Source: an uncultured Bacteroidia bacterium
Lineage (GTDB): Bacteria > Bacteroidota > Bacteroidia > Bacteroidales > Prolixibacteraceae
Reading direction: 5' to 3'
Assembly (NCBI GenBank): GCA_903850335.1
Contig: CAINLJ010000013.1
Location: 1-64,000 of the forward strand
DNA length: 64,000 bases
The notes beneath the pieces were generated by a model. The model saw only the letters and a program-made list of their open reading frames with translations, had not been told where the DNA came from and ran no database searches. The position numbers and the translations under genes are program-made. Position 1 is the stretch's first letter; the number at the start of each line of letters is the position of its first letter. This document shows, piece after piece, positions 35,982-45,247 of this stretch.

Positions 35982-37001
35982 TTAAACTGTCCCCAGGGGA
36001 ACATCGCCATTGACATACCAATCGAGCGGATCCGCATCGTTTTGCATGTTATCAGACCATTTAAATTCAAAATCGGGATGATGGCAAGTTTCAACGAGTT
36101 GTATTAATGGTGGTGTGATCATCTGCTTATTCCGCTCAACGACAAAATTTATCTTTTGAAAATCGGCCCATTTTCCGCTGACATATTTCTGGAGTTTATT
36201 GCCACCAAAAAAACGGTAATCGTACACCAGCCATCTTGTTTTTGGATTCCAGTCCATATCGAGGTAGAGCCTCATCCAGTTATCCCCCGAATTTGGCGTC
36301 ATGGCAGCAGTAGTTTCGGCGTTGAACCAGATATTTTTCCGGTCGGGGGCAATCTTTAAGAAGTGAAAATCATTTCTCCCAGTGATATTGGTGCAGGTAA
36401 TCGCAGGTTTTGAAACTGCACCCGTGTGGTTTCGTGGCTGCGTATCGCCAGTATAGGAAAATTCAATCCAGGGCCACCCACTCACCTTATGCGACTCGTT
36501 TGGCCATTGTGACTCACGGAAAGTGAAAAAAGATAGGTAATTCTTTCCAACTACAACCTTCGAAATCCAGATGATCAATGGTTTGCCATCCAAATAAAAC
36601 CAGCAATCCGGGTAATAATATGGTGCCCTGACAGCATCCATTTCATTCATGAGTTCATTGGCTTGTTTCGGGTAGACCAACGTTATGGTGGCATCGATCA
36701 CCAAAAGGTCGACAAAAGTATCGGTGAGTAACTGGATGCTACGCATATGTGCCCAGTAATCGGCTCCGCGGTAATAGCCATAAACGCGTTTACCCCAAAA
36801 ATGCATCCCAATCGGTCCACCAGGTTTATACACCCGTTTCACCCAAAAATTATTTTTGTAATCCTGGAGCATCTCGGGATGATTTGCAACAGTACCATTC
36901 GATTGGAGTGTTCTGTCAAGGTCATCGGTTCCTGCTAATGGCTGGCTTCCTGTCGTATAGCATACAAAGACAAACAAGGAGAATATCAGTTGACGTTTCA
37001 T
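35982..37001 (-). CDS. Shrunken GH71/GH99-like paralogue, catalytic part deleted
   Basis: This 339-aa protein has a signal peptide (MKRQLIFSLFVFVCYTTGSQ). Its beginning corresponds to the early barrel of the 693- and 835-aa paralogues in this window (GYYRGADYWAHMRS, DLLVIDAT, CWFYLDGKPLIIW, FFTFRESQWP). It then jumps, near NITGRND, directly to their C-terminal CBM9-like domain (WMRLYLDMDWNPKTRW; FEFKWSDNMQNDADPLDWYVNGD). The roughly 200-residue part carrying the conserved NEW motif is missing, so hydrolysis is unlikely. It may survive as a binding protein or be decaying. It lies 103 bp from the next paralogue upstream. Confidence 0.65.
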   Translation of the reverse strand: MKRQLIFSLFVFVCYTTGSQPLAGTDDLDRTLQSNGTVANHPEMLQDYKNNFWVKRVYKPGGPIGMHFWGKRVYGYYRGADYWAHMRSIQLLTDTFVDLLVIDATITLVYPKQANELMNEMDAVRAPYYYPDCWFYLDGKPLIIWISKVVVGKNYLSFFTFRESQWPNESHKVSGWPWIEFSYTGDTQPRNHTGAVSKPAITCTNITGRNDFHFLKIAPDRKNIWFNAETTAAMTPNSGDNWMRLYLDMDWNPKTRWLVYDYRFFGGNKLQKYVSGKWADFQKINFVVERNKQMITPPLIQLVETCHHPDFEFKWSDNMQNDADPLDWYVNGDVPLGTV

Positions 37002-37104
37002 CGCCGTTAATTTTTTTACACCATTTAAAATTTACAAGTCACACACAAACTTCATATTGGCCTACACTACAATAACTTATAGGAATAATGTATTTATCCC
37101 TTGT

Positions 37105-39186
37105 CTATTTTGTCCAGATGTAGCGGTAGTTGAATCGCCGGTTTGGAGCTGTGTCACCATCTGTACATAATGAAATCGGTGTTTTCAGGTCTGAAGCATT
37201 ATCGCTCCATTTAAAATCAAATATGAATTTTGTCCCGGTTAGTCCGAGTAATTTTCGGGGAACAGACACCTCCAGTTTGTTCTCAGCGTACCTAAACTCT
37301 AAATCAGCTACCTTAATCCATGGATTTTCAGGGTGTGCAGGGTCAAAACGCATTAAGGTTGTTGTCTTTTCGTCCTTAATATTTTTATTGATAATAAAAT
37401 CATAACCAAACCATCCTGTTTCGGGGTTGTTGTCTGCGTCAATCAAAAGCAACATCCAATTGTTGCCATTGCAGGAGGTGAGTTTTCCAGCAGTTTCAGC
37501 ATAAAAACTGACACTTTGCTTATCAACGGCAACTTTACTGGTAATGATATCATTTCGTCCCGATTCATTTTTGTAATGTAATCCGCCGTACCCGTTATGG
37601 TCCCGATGCAAAACATCTCCTTTGGTATCCCTGAACTCATTAATCACTGTTTTCCAATCATCAAATTGTCCGTCCATTTTAACTGAATGCAGACCCTGCT
37701 GAACCGGAATGGGCCTGATTCCTTTGTATCGCCTGATATTCTGGGCCATCTGCATATAATAGTTATCGGTATAACCATCCATCATTGGCTGAATGCACCG
37801 ATTGAATTCAGAGTTGTACTGATCGACAAAAAAGAAAGGACTTTTACGGTGCATAAAGGCGAAATTATCCTGTTGGTATTTTCCAGCTGTCCATTCATTC
37901 CAGTCATTGATATAGAGCATTTCAGGATCACTTTTTAGTGCTTCGTTCCATCGGTCCTGAAAATAGATCCCGTACCCTTCTGGATTTTTAACGGTTTTAT
38001 TCAACCAGGGTACGTAGGCTGAATCCGGAAGATCATATTGATTGAGATGCGGCTCACCGGTTTCACGGCGCCATGATTTACCCACCAGGCTTGAAGGGTG
38101 CTGTGCAGGTGTAACCGCTGCCTCTTCCATTTTCCCATTATGGGTAGAAACCAGATCATCCGGATTCATTCCCATCACTTTTTGGTTCCCCAGATCATAA
38201 CCAAAACTCCAGTTATCTTCAGTTCCGACAAAACGGTTGCCGGCCCACTCATCGTAGCCCCACCACATCGTCCGTTTCGTAAAGAAGTTCTTCACTTCAT
38301 TCGTATAATCCTTATAGAATTCCTCTATATAGGCAGGATTCCCAAAATGGGGATTATTGACATCGGTTTTTGCCGCCGCATCATAATGTGGATTAGGTTG
38401 TTTGACTTCTTTGCCGTTTGCATCAAATTTGGGGGTGCCATTGTATAAAATCAGTGGCTTGCCATCCCAGTAAAACCAAAGATCAGGGAATTTTCTGGTT
38501 TTGTAAATCTTATCATAGAGGTCCTGAACAACTGTAATTACCGGACCATTAAATGCCCAGAAACAGAATTTTGGCACCTTATTCCCTTCAGCCTTCATCC
38601 TTTGCATCGTTTTAAAAAGGACTTCCCATTCATCCCAATATCTCACTGCATTGGTAACATCCATGATCAGTACATCGACCCCAGCATCGGTGAGCATCGA
38701 CATATCCTTACGAATCACATACTCATCCTGGCTCAGGAAATAGCCCATCTCCGGCTCTCCCCAATGGTAAGAAACTTCACTCCAGAGAGGATGTTTTGCA
38801 TCCAGACGGGCGGTTGGATCTGCCTTGTAAATTTTGGAGACATCAGCAGAATAGGGCACTTTGAAATTTTTATAATGGTCCTGTGTGTGCCAGGTGATAT
38901 AAAAAATACTCACGACCCGTCTTTTACATGTCTTGACAGGACCCACTTCCTGCATGCCCGGCATTTTCCGGCCAAGTGCGTCCGATGCCACCCAGGTATC
39001 GGAGTAGAGATCCCTGAAATAATTTTCTTCAATTGCCTTATCCACTGATTGGTTAGCGACAGTTTTTGAAGCCGCTGAATTACTTTTGACCCCGTTTTCT
39101 ACCCCACAGGCGGGTTGGGAAACGATCAACAAAGAAACTGCCAGTAGCAGCAGGAAAATATTCCGATAATCCAAATTATATTTCAT
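37105..39186 (-). CDS. GH71/GH99-like TIM-barrel protein with CBM9-like domain
   Basis: This 693-aa protein has a signal peptide or lipobox-like start (SQPAC). The catalytic-type barrel (about 50-470) holds GYFLSQDEYVIRKDMSMLTDAGVDVLIMD, LWFYWDGKPLILY and DWNEWTAGKY with E431. GH99 enzymes have two catalytic Glu in NEWHEG; here the second position is Ala, so the mechanism may differ or the family is only distantly related (I believe a Pfam DUF5010-like group). The C-terminal 190 residues form a CBM9-like sandwich starting at GRNDIITSKVAVD. It lies between GH106 (12 bp upstream) and the shrunken copy. The substrate is unknown; the context suggests a rhamnose-containing glycan. Confidence 0.7.
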   Translation of the reverse strand: MKYNLDYRNIFLLLLAVSLLIVSQPACGVENGVKSNSAASKTVANQSVDKAIEENYFRDLYSDTWVASDALGRKMPGMQEVGPVKTCKRRVVSIFYITWHTQDHYKNFKVPYSADVSKIYKADPTARLDAKHPLWSEVSYHWGEPEMGYFLSQDEYVIRKDMSMLTDAGVDVLIMDVTNAVRYWDEWEVLFKTMQRMKAEGNKVPKFCFWAFNGPVITVVQDLYDKIYKTRKFPDLWFYWDGKPLILYNGTPKFDANGKEVKQPNPHYDAAAKTDVNNPHFGNPAYIEEFYKDYTNEVKNFFTKRTMWWGYDEWAGNRFVGTEDNWSFGYDLGNQKVMGMNPDDLVSTHNGKMEEAAVTPAQHPSSLVGKSWRRETGEPHLNQYDLPDSAYVPWLNKTVKNPEGYGIYFQDRWNEALKSDPEMLYINDWNEWTAGKYQQDNFAFMHRKSPFFFVDQYNSEFNRCIQPMMDGYTDNYYMQMAQNIRRYKGIRPIPVQQGLHSVKMDGQFDDWKTVINEFRDTKGDVLHRDHNGYGGLHYKNESGRNDIITSKVAVDKQSVSFYAETAGKLTSCNGNNWMLLLIDADNNPETGWFGYDFIINKNIKDEKTTTLMRFDPAHPENPWIKVADLEFRYAENKLEVSVPRKLLGLTGTKFIFDFKWSDNASDLKTPISLCTDGDTAPNRRFNYRYIWTK

Positions 39187-39198
39187 CGTTTAAATATT

Positions 39199-42100
39199 TT
39201 AGTATTTAACACTCGATATTTTGACTGGTCCAATCAGTCCGGATGTCTGAAGTGTATTAGCAGGTGTATAGGGGTTCACTGAACACCAGATCAGCCGTTC
39301 TCCTTCGGATAGACGGCTGTCGCCAATCAATCTGTTCACCCAGGTATTGACCACCTCAATTTTCAATACATTTTCCCCAACTTTTACTAGATTTGTGATG
39401 TCAAGAGTGTAGGGTGCAGTCCATACACCACCAGCAAAATTGCCGTTTAGGGTAACCTTGGCCATAGCCGTTACACCACCCAGGTTGATGATCAACTTTT
39501 CACCTTTTGGTAGTTCTTCAATATTGAATACAGAATTGTAGAAGGCAGTTCCGGAGTAGTATTTAATCCTGTCATCCTGCGAAGCTGTCCAGTCCTGTAA
39601 TCTCTCGTAAATCACCGGTTCCTGCGGACCTCTTTGTGAAGGGTTAAAATTAACAGTCCACGGACCTTTTACATCGGCAAGGATTGATGAGGCCGGATAG
39701 TTGGAATCAACAGAATTTGCCGAAGCTCTGCCGGACGATTTTCGGAAGACGATAAAAACACTCTCATATGGTTCAAGTTTCAATGGTACGGCGGTAGTAT
39801 TCTCTTTTTGTATAAAAGCGGGCAGGTTTCGGATGTAACCTGTGGTGGCTTCCCAAAGTTCAGGTTGTAAACCTTTCACCCTCATATCCGGGGTAATCAC
39901 CTGCGGAGTGGCAGTCTGGTTAGTTATAAAATAGATTTCGCCATTCACCAGGGTCCGGTGTCCGTAATGAATCGAATGATCAACCGGCAGCTTGCAGTCA
40001 GGGACGCATTTGATCAGTGAAAAAGCCTCTACCATTGACAATCCGTTAATGATCAATCCTTTTCCTACTTTGCGCGATTTTATTTTCACACCATCCACTT
40101 CTCCCCATATTTCTGAAGCCATTAACTGCACCTGTCTATCGGCAGCGGGTTGGTTCTGAAGGCTGGGTGATCGTTTAGGTGCCGGGCCCAGAACAACTGC
40201 CCCATTCGTGACCAGTTCTTTGATTTTGGACAGCAACTCAGGGCGCATGGTTTCAAGTTTTGGAAGAACTAAAATCCGGTACTGTGTTCCATGAGGCAGG
40301 GTGATCAGTCCATCTTTTACGGTCATGAATTTTTCAATAACCTCTGCATTCATATAGTCGAACTGATATCCTTCGGGGAGGGCGGGATCGGCAATTCCTG
40401 TCATTTTGGGAGTATCCTCGCCGATAAAATAGGCTACATCGGCTACATTAAGCCCCTGTTGCAGCATGAAATTAGTTCTTTTCAGATATTGCGTATAAAC
40501 ATCTATCTGGGAGAACCAGGTATTTTTACGGTTGAATTCGTTTCCAAACCCGGCATTAACACCTGGATTTTTATCCTCATAAGGTTGGGAAATATAGACA
40601 TGGAGCAATGTATTGTTGATCCCTTCAGCAAAAAAACGGTCGCCTCTCTGTTTAATAGTGGCCGGATAGCGGCTGAATGCACGTCCCCCGCAGGTATTCG
40701 ATTCAGCCGATATTTTTGTCTTGCCGTAAATGTGACCGCATGACGTTGCCGCCCGGTTTTCGATGTTTCCAAGTTCTCCTTCACTCCAGAACTCACCACC
40801 AATTTCATCCGACTGACCGCCATACATCAAAAATTCACCTGGGAAACCCCAATGGCCGTAACACTCAAGCCAGGTCCTCAGTCCATATTTATGACTTACA
40901 TCCCTTAATCCGCCGACATAATCGTAAGCCACCTTGTCGGCAACCATCCGGCGCATATCCCAGAGGAAGCGGTCGGAGGCCAACTCAGAGTTAACCACTC
41001 TTCCCTGATAAACCGGAAGGTATGGGATGGGATCGTATCCATATTTTTGTTCGAATTCTGACAAAAAACCATCGGTAAAATTCTGCCCACCGGTTTCGTA
41101 GCTGTCCTGAACAATAACTTTAAAACACTTTCTGTCGGCTTCAGGGATCCGTTTCAGAATCTCACCCATAAAGGCATAGAAGTGTTTTTCAATGTGTTTT
41201 TTGCTCATTTTATCAGCTTCATACCCTGTAGCTTCCGGAGAAGCCGGACCATTTACAGTACCCGTCGGGGTCATTCCTGTACGAAGGATTACCCAATCAC
41301 CTTCTGGAACATCCCATGAAAGTGTGCCATCTGCAGATAAGTTTTTAGTGAGATCAATTACCTTTGACACATCAATAACGGTTGCTTTATCATCCGTTTC
41401 CGACTGAACAGGCCATTGATAATCATGCCAGTATGGCAGTGGTGTGGGGTGCATTTTAGCCAGTGTTTTTTCGCTGTAACGTTCAACGCGTGGAGATGCA
41501 GCCAGCACTAATTCTGCAATTCCGCATTTGGATTTGATATTTTTAACCACCAGACGGAAACTTGATGCAGTTGTGGCTGGAAATGAAATCACAACAGGAG
41601 CATAAGGATCAAAGCCAACATTGAGTGCTGGATTGGAACGGTTAATCTGAAATTCGGAGAGGGTTTTGTATTCCCCATTTTCCTCTTTGACTAGAAATTG
41701 AGCCATTACCAGCATTGGCTGTTCCGTCGGCCTGACAAGCAGACTGCGTGCTGTGAATGGTTTTTTAGTTTCAATATTGATTGTAAACTCATCGCCGTCT
41801 GGAAAATTGATTCCGGTTTTTTTGTTTCCATCTATAATCGTTGAAAGATCAGCAACTTTCGGAATGGAGGTAATTGTTCCGTTTTGATTGTTTAAAACGA
41901 GCTGGTCATCCTTAGTAGCAGGCCAGGCGAGTACTTTCACATCCTGAAAAATATCGATTGGCTGCTGAAGTTTTTGGGCCAATTTTTGCGGCCCCTTAAC
42001 CCTGAGTTCAGAAGCTGCAAGGTAACGCATTGCCTCGCCTGGTTTGATCCAGGGTCCGCCCGACTGGCTCCACCCTGGTGAGTTGAAAATCCCGATTTCG

Positions 42101-42441
42101 ATATTCAGTTCAGTAGCAGCTTTAAGTGCGGCATGCAGAATATCCCACCACTCCTCACTCAACATTTTGACTTTGCCGTAAGGGACATCACTTAAACCTA
42201 TATTGCCGATAAATGCACGGTTTATTCCACCCTTTTTCATTGACTGCAGATCTTTAACAACACCCTCTTTTGAAATGTTATCTGAAATCCAGTACCAGTA
42301 TACACTGGTCTGCATAGAGTCCGGTGGCATGATAAAACCACTCTTCAATGCTTCGTCGGACACTCTGACCTTTTCGGTTAAGCATGATGTAACCATCAGA
42401 ACAACAACGAGCTCAATCGCGAAAATGAATACTTTCTTCAT
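39199..42441 (-). CDS. GH106-type alpha-L-rhamnosidase
   Basis: This 1080-aa lipoprotein (lipobox VTSC) matches the GH106 pattern. After the signal come YWYWISDNISKEGVVKDLQ, GGINRAFIGNIGL and the marked NSPGWSQSGGPW at residues 120-131. A long barrel follows with QDSYETGGQNFTDGF and WLECYGHWGFPGEFLMYGG. The C-terminus is a galactose-binding-like sandwich (ELPKGEKLIINLGG; APYTLDITNLVKVGENVLKI). It should cleave alpha-L-rhamnosyl linkages at the cell surface or periplasm. It lies 12 bp upstream of the GH71/99-like gene, so the two are cotranscribed. Confidence 0.88.
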   Translation of the reverse strand: MKKVFIFAIELVVVLMVTSCLTEKVRVSDEALKSGFIMPPDSMQTSVYWYWISDNISKEGVVKDLQSMKKGGINRAFIGNIGLSDVPYGKVKMLSEEWWDILHAALKAATELNIEIGIFNSPGWSQSGGPWIKPGEAMRYLAASELRVKGPQKLAQKLQQPIDIFQDVKVLAWPATKDDQLVLNNQNGTITSIPKVADLSTIIDGNKKTGINFPDGDEFTINIETKKPFTARSLLVRPTEQPMLVMAQFLVKEENGEYKTLSEFQINRSNPALNVGFDPYAPVVISFPATTASSFRLVVKNIKSKCGIAELVLAASPRVERYSEKTLAKMHPTPLPYWHDYQWPVQSETDDKATVIDVSKVIDLTKNLSADGTLSWDVPEGDWVILRTGMTPTGTVNGPASPEATGYEADKMSKKHIEKHFYAFMGEILKRIPEADRKCFKVIVQDSYETGGQNFTDGFLSEFEQKYGYDPIPYLPVYQGRVVNSELASDRFLWDMRRMVADKVAYDYVGGLRDVSHKYGLRTWLECYGHWGFPGEFLMYGGQSDEIGGEFWSEGELGNIENRAATSCGHIYGKTKISAESNTCGGRAFSRYPATIKQRGDRFFAEGINNTLLHVYISQPYEDKNPGVNAGFGNEFNRKNTWFSQIDVYTQYLKRTNFMLQQGLNVADVAYFIGEDTPKMTGIADPALPEGYQFDYMNAEVIEKFMTVKDGLITLPHGTQYRILVLPKLETMRPELLSKIKELVTNGAVVLGPAPKRSPSLQNQPAADRQVQLMASEIWGEVDGVKIKSRKVGKGLIINGLSMVEAFSLIKCVPDCKLPVDHSIHYGHRTLVNGEIYFITNQTATPQVITPDMRVKGLQPELWEATTGYIRNLPAFIQKENTTAVPLKLEPYESVFIVFRKSSGRASANSVDSNYPASSILADVKGPWTVNFNPSQRGPQEPVIYERLQDWTASQDDRIKYYSGTAFYNSVFNIEELPKGEKLIINLGGVTAMAKVTLNGNFAGGVWTAPYTLDITNLVKVGENVLKIEVVNTWVNRLIGDSRLSEGERLIWCSVNPYTPANTLQTSGLIGPVKISSVKY

Positions 42442-42477
42442 TTGTAGATTATTTTTAACACCGATTATTTTGTGCTT

Positions 42478-42917
42478 TTACCCGAATAAACGAAATTTAA
42501 CCGTCCACCTGGTAGTATCGCCATTTACATAGAAATCCATGATATTCCCGTTCTTCTGCATATTGTCGTTCCATTTGAACTCGATATCGATATCTTTTCC
42601 AACCAGACTCAGGATATCACTTCTGATCTCTAATTCGAGTTTATTGTTGACTGCAAATTTTGTCTCTGCCACCGGTTCCCACTGCCAATGGCCTGCAACA
42701 TTTTTCCCGACAATTACCTTGTTCCCTTTAGGGCTCAAACGGTTTACCATGAAATCATAACCTTGCCATCCAGTTGATTTATTTTGTTCAATATCAATGA
42801 ATAACATCATCCATTTGCAGCCGGTTACCGGAGTAAGCTTTTCGGCAGTTTCTGCATACAAATAAACCTTCTCATCATCACGTGCCACCTTAACCCCGAC
42901 AATGTCATTCCTACTGA
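42478..42917 (-). pseudogene. Orphan CBM9-like C-terminal stump of a GH71/99-like protein
   Basis: The frame opens just after a TGA and reads FSRNDIVGVKVARDDEKVYL. It continues with CKWMMLFIDIEQNKSTGWQG and FKWNDNMQKNGNIMDFYVNGD, matching the CBM9-like domain of the 835-aa paralogue. Only a GTG at 42888 could start it (136 aa), with no signal peptide. Everything upstream of the RND junction, which in the paralogues begins this domain, is replaced by the end of the DUF5722-type gene, with a few bases of overlap. It is best read as a deletion remnant; a frameshifted domain of the upstream gene is the alternative. Confidence 0.6.
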
Positions 42918-45157
42918 ATCAGGTTAGTATAAACGACTTCACTCCAGTTTAAAATTCCGATCACCGATTTATAGATATCAAAAACGGTATCCTCCTGAGT
43001 TGTTCCGGCTGCCTGGTAGGCAAACCAAACCGGTTTCTTTCCACCAGGGTCACTATTGTCATCTGGGAATCGGCGCAAACCGATACGCAATCCGCCCTCA
43101 GCCCTGTTATCAATCCAGTTGTGCCACTGAAAAGCATCAATCCCGTCGAGCGTTTCCAGTTTTTTCCAGGTATAGGCAAACCCGGCTGCCTGCTCCTTTA
43201 AGTCGAGATCGGAGTAAGTTCTCGAATTGGTTCCATTCTCTGATAGCCAAACTGTTCGCTTAATGCTCCCCTTATAAAGATTTTCGGACTTCTTAATCCA
43301 GGTATTCAAAACCTCAAGGTTTTTAAATGTAATCAATGGAGTGTTCAAACTAAATATTGCATCGATATCGTTCCAGGTTTTGGGCTCAAAAAGGTCCTCA
43401 GGATAAGGATGATAGGCCAGTCCCCACTGGAAATCACCCTCGGCTCCCGAATAATCAACCAGTGTTTTCAGCATACTTTTGGATGTATACATTGGCGTCC
43501 CGACTGAAGTTGTCCAGGAGTGGGTGAAGGAGGCAAATACTTCGCTGTTTTCATCATAATTGCGGACAATATTGTAGCACATCCGCATCGATTTGATATA
43601 AGTATCCATATAAACCAGCATTGGTTTATCGCCCATATTTGTCCAGGATATTCCTGCATCCACTTCATTGTGCATGATCCAGTGGTGGATACGGCCATAG
43701 AAGTTGTCAATGCGACAATAACGACCCGCAAGAAAATCGAGTGCTGCTGCATAGCAATTTATACTCTCATCAGTGGTCATATTTGGCATTGTAAAAATGC
43801 CTTCTGACGTGTAACTTGGATGCTGCAGCAGGTGTCCAATCTCAGGATCTGCGCATTGGGAAGCTGGTTGAATAAGAATAATCGCAGCCACAACAATATT
43901 CCGGGAATAAGCGGATTTCATTGTCCGGTCCAGTTCCTCCACCTGAGCCTGATCAAAATAGTAGGTTTTATCTCCGTAAGTATGCGCAAATGCATTACCA
44001 TGTAATTGCGCATACATAAAACTTGTTGGAGTAATATTCACTGTAACAGTCGAAATATTCAGGTCATCCAGGTCTGACTCAAACCCTCTGCTGATGGAAT
44101 AACCACCTAACCCCTTTTTAGTGGCCGGTTTTATTGAAGTCATTGTTTGAACTGGGGTAATCTGACTGGCATATTTGGCATGGGAAACTATCTCATCAGC
44201 TGTAGCTCCAATTTTTGCAATCACCCATTTCGACAAAAGCCGATCGTATTTAAAACCATTACGGGTGATATAACGATCTAAATTAGTTGAAAAAACAGGA
44301 GTACTTAATCCAACTTTATTTACAAATTTAGTGATTTGAGTCAGATGATCACCAGGGGTAATTTCGCATAGACTGAATTCTCCGGAACCGGAATAGTTTC
44401 CTTTAATAGTAATCGATGAAACACCAACATTCACTTCACTAATCAGTGAACTGTATGAAGCATTAAGATATTTATTAAGATTGGATTCAAGCGCCAAATC
44501 GTTTTTAATCAATTCGGCACGGGCCGACGCTGCAGCCTTTTCTGCCGCATTAAGGCCCCTCAGATAAATGTTTCGGATTTGAATCTTTAAACCTGTCTGA
44601 TTCCCAAAATCCATCCTTAAAAAATCACCCGCATTCCCCCAACTCAGCAGCTTAATTTCGCCGGTTAAATCGATGGAATATGAACTCCAACCAGTTGATG
44701 CAGGGACCAAATCTGTTTTAACAGAACGTGCTTCCGTAATTGGAGAGGCCAGGAAGATTTGCATAACGCCAATATCCGCAGAACATTGATATTCAAAGGT
44801 AAGCACCAATGAATCGGAAGGGTTCGTGGTATTGAGAGGATCCAGATACAGGTAAGGATCTGTACCCGTAGTAGTCAGTTCGTATTGATATGTAGTTTTC
44901 TGGCTTATTTGAATTTGATTACCAGATGTTAGTACAATATTCTGATACTTCACTGAATCTGTTGGTTTTACAACAGGTAATACGGGCTTAATTAACGCTG
45001 TCTTCTTGCAGGAGTCGAACATTAACGTCAAAGCAGGAAACAATAAAATCATAATGAAATATCGTAAAAGAGGACCTAATTTCACAGATATATTGTTTCG
45101 CAAAATAGTATCGGGATATTCCTTTGCATTATTAATTAAGGTCATTCTGCTGAACAT
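42911..45157 (-). CDS. DUF5722-type putative clan GH-A glycosidase (lipoprotein)
   Basis: The frame gives 748 aa, but the better start may be the ATG at 45052 (MILLFPALTLMFDSCKK), which produces a normal lipoprotein signal. An N-terminal beta-sandwich (to about residue 210) precedes a TIM-barrel region. In numbering from 45157, the barrel shows IMHNEVDAGISW with E498 and VWLSENGTNS with E640. An Asn-Glu acid/base and a late Glu nucleophile are the layout of clan GH-A retaining enzymes. The sequence recalls the uncharacterised DUF5722 family, which I name from memory. It sits between the GH127 and GH106 genes, so its substrate is presumably a part of the same glycan. Confidence 0.65.
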   Translation of the reverse strand: MFSRMTLINNAKEYPDTILRNNISVKLGPLLRYFIMILLFPALTLMFDSCKKTALIKPVLPVVKPTDSVKYQNIVLTSGNQIQISQKTTYQYELTTTGTDPYLYLDPLNTTNPSDSLVLTFEYQCSADIGVMQIFLASPITEARSVKTDLVPASTGWSSYSIDLTGEIKLLSWGNAGDFLRMDFGNQTGLKIQIRNIYLRGLNAAEKAAASARAELIKNDLALESNLNKYLNASYSSLISEVNVGVSSITIKGNYSGSGEFSLCEITPGDHLTQITKFVNKVGLSTPVFSTNLDRYITRNGFKYDRLLSKWVIAKIGATADEIVSHAKYASQITPVQTMTSIKPATKKGLGGYSISRGFESDLDDLNISTVTVNITPTSFMYAQLHGNAFAHTYGDKTYYFDQAQVEELDRTMKSAYSRNIVVAAIILIQPASQCADPEIGHLLQHPSYTSEGIFTMPNMTTDESINCYAAALDFLAGRYCRIDNFYGRIHHWIMHNEVDAGISWTNMGDKPMLVYMDTYIKSMRMCYNIVRNYDENSEVFASFTHSWTTSVGTPMYTSKSMLKTLVDYSGAEGDFQWGLAYHPYPEDLFEPKTWNDIDAIFSLNTPLITFKNLEVLNTWIKKSENLYKGSIKRTVWLSENGTNSRTYSDLDLKEQAAGFAYTWKKLETLDGIDAFQWHNWIDNRAEGGLRIGLRRFPDDNSDPGGKKPVWFAYQAAGTTQEDTVFDIYKSVIGILNWSEVVYTNLIQ

Positions 45158-45247
45158 TTTAGTTTAGTTATTTTCATTCTTCAATCTCTTTCAATTCTTA
45201 TAATGATTTTTAAAGGATCTTACTGTTTAATAAAAATATAAATTTGA

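Noticed and set aside
40291-40743. Plus-strand open frame of 150 codons
   Set aside because: Antisense shadow of the GH106 gene.
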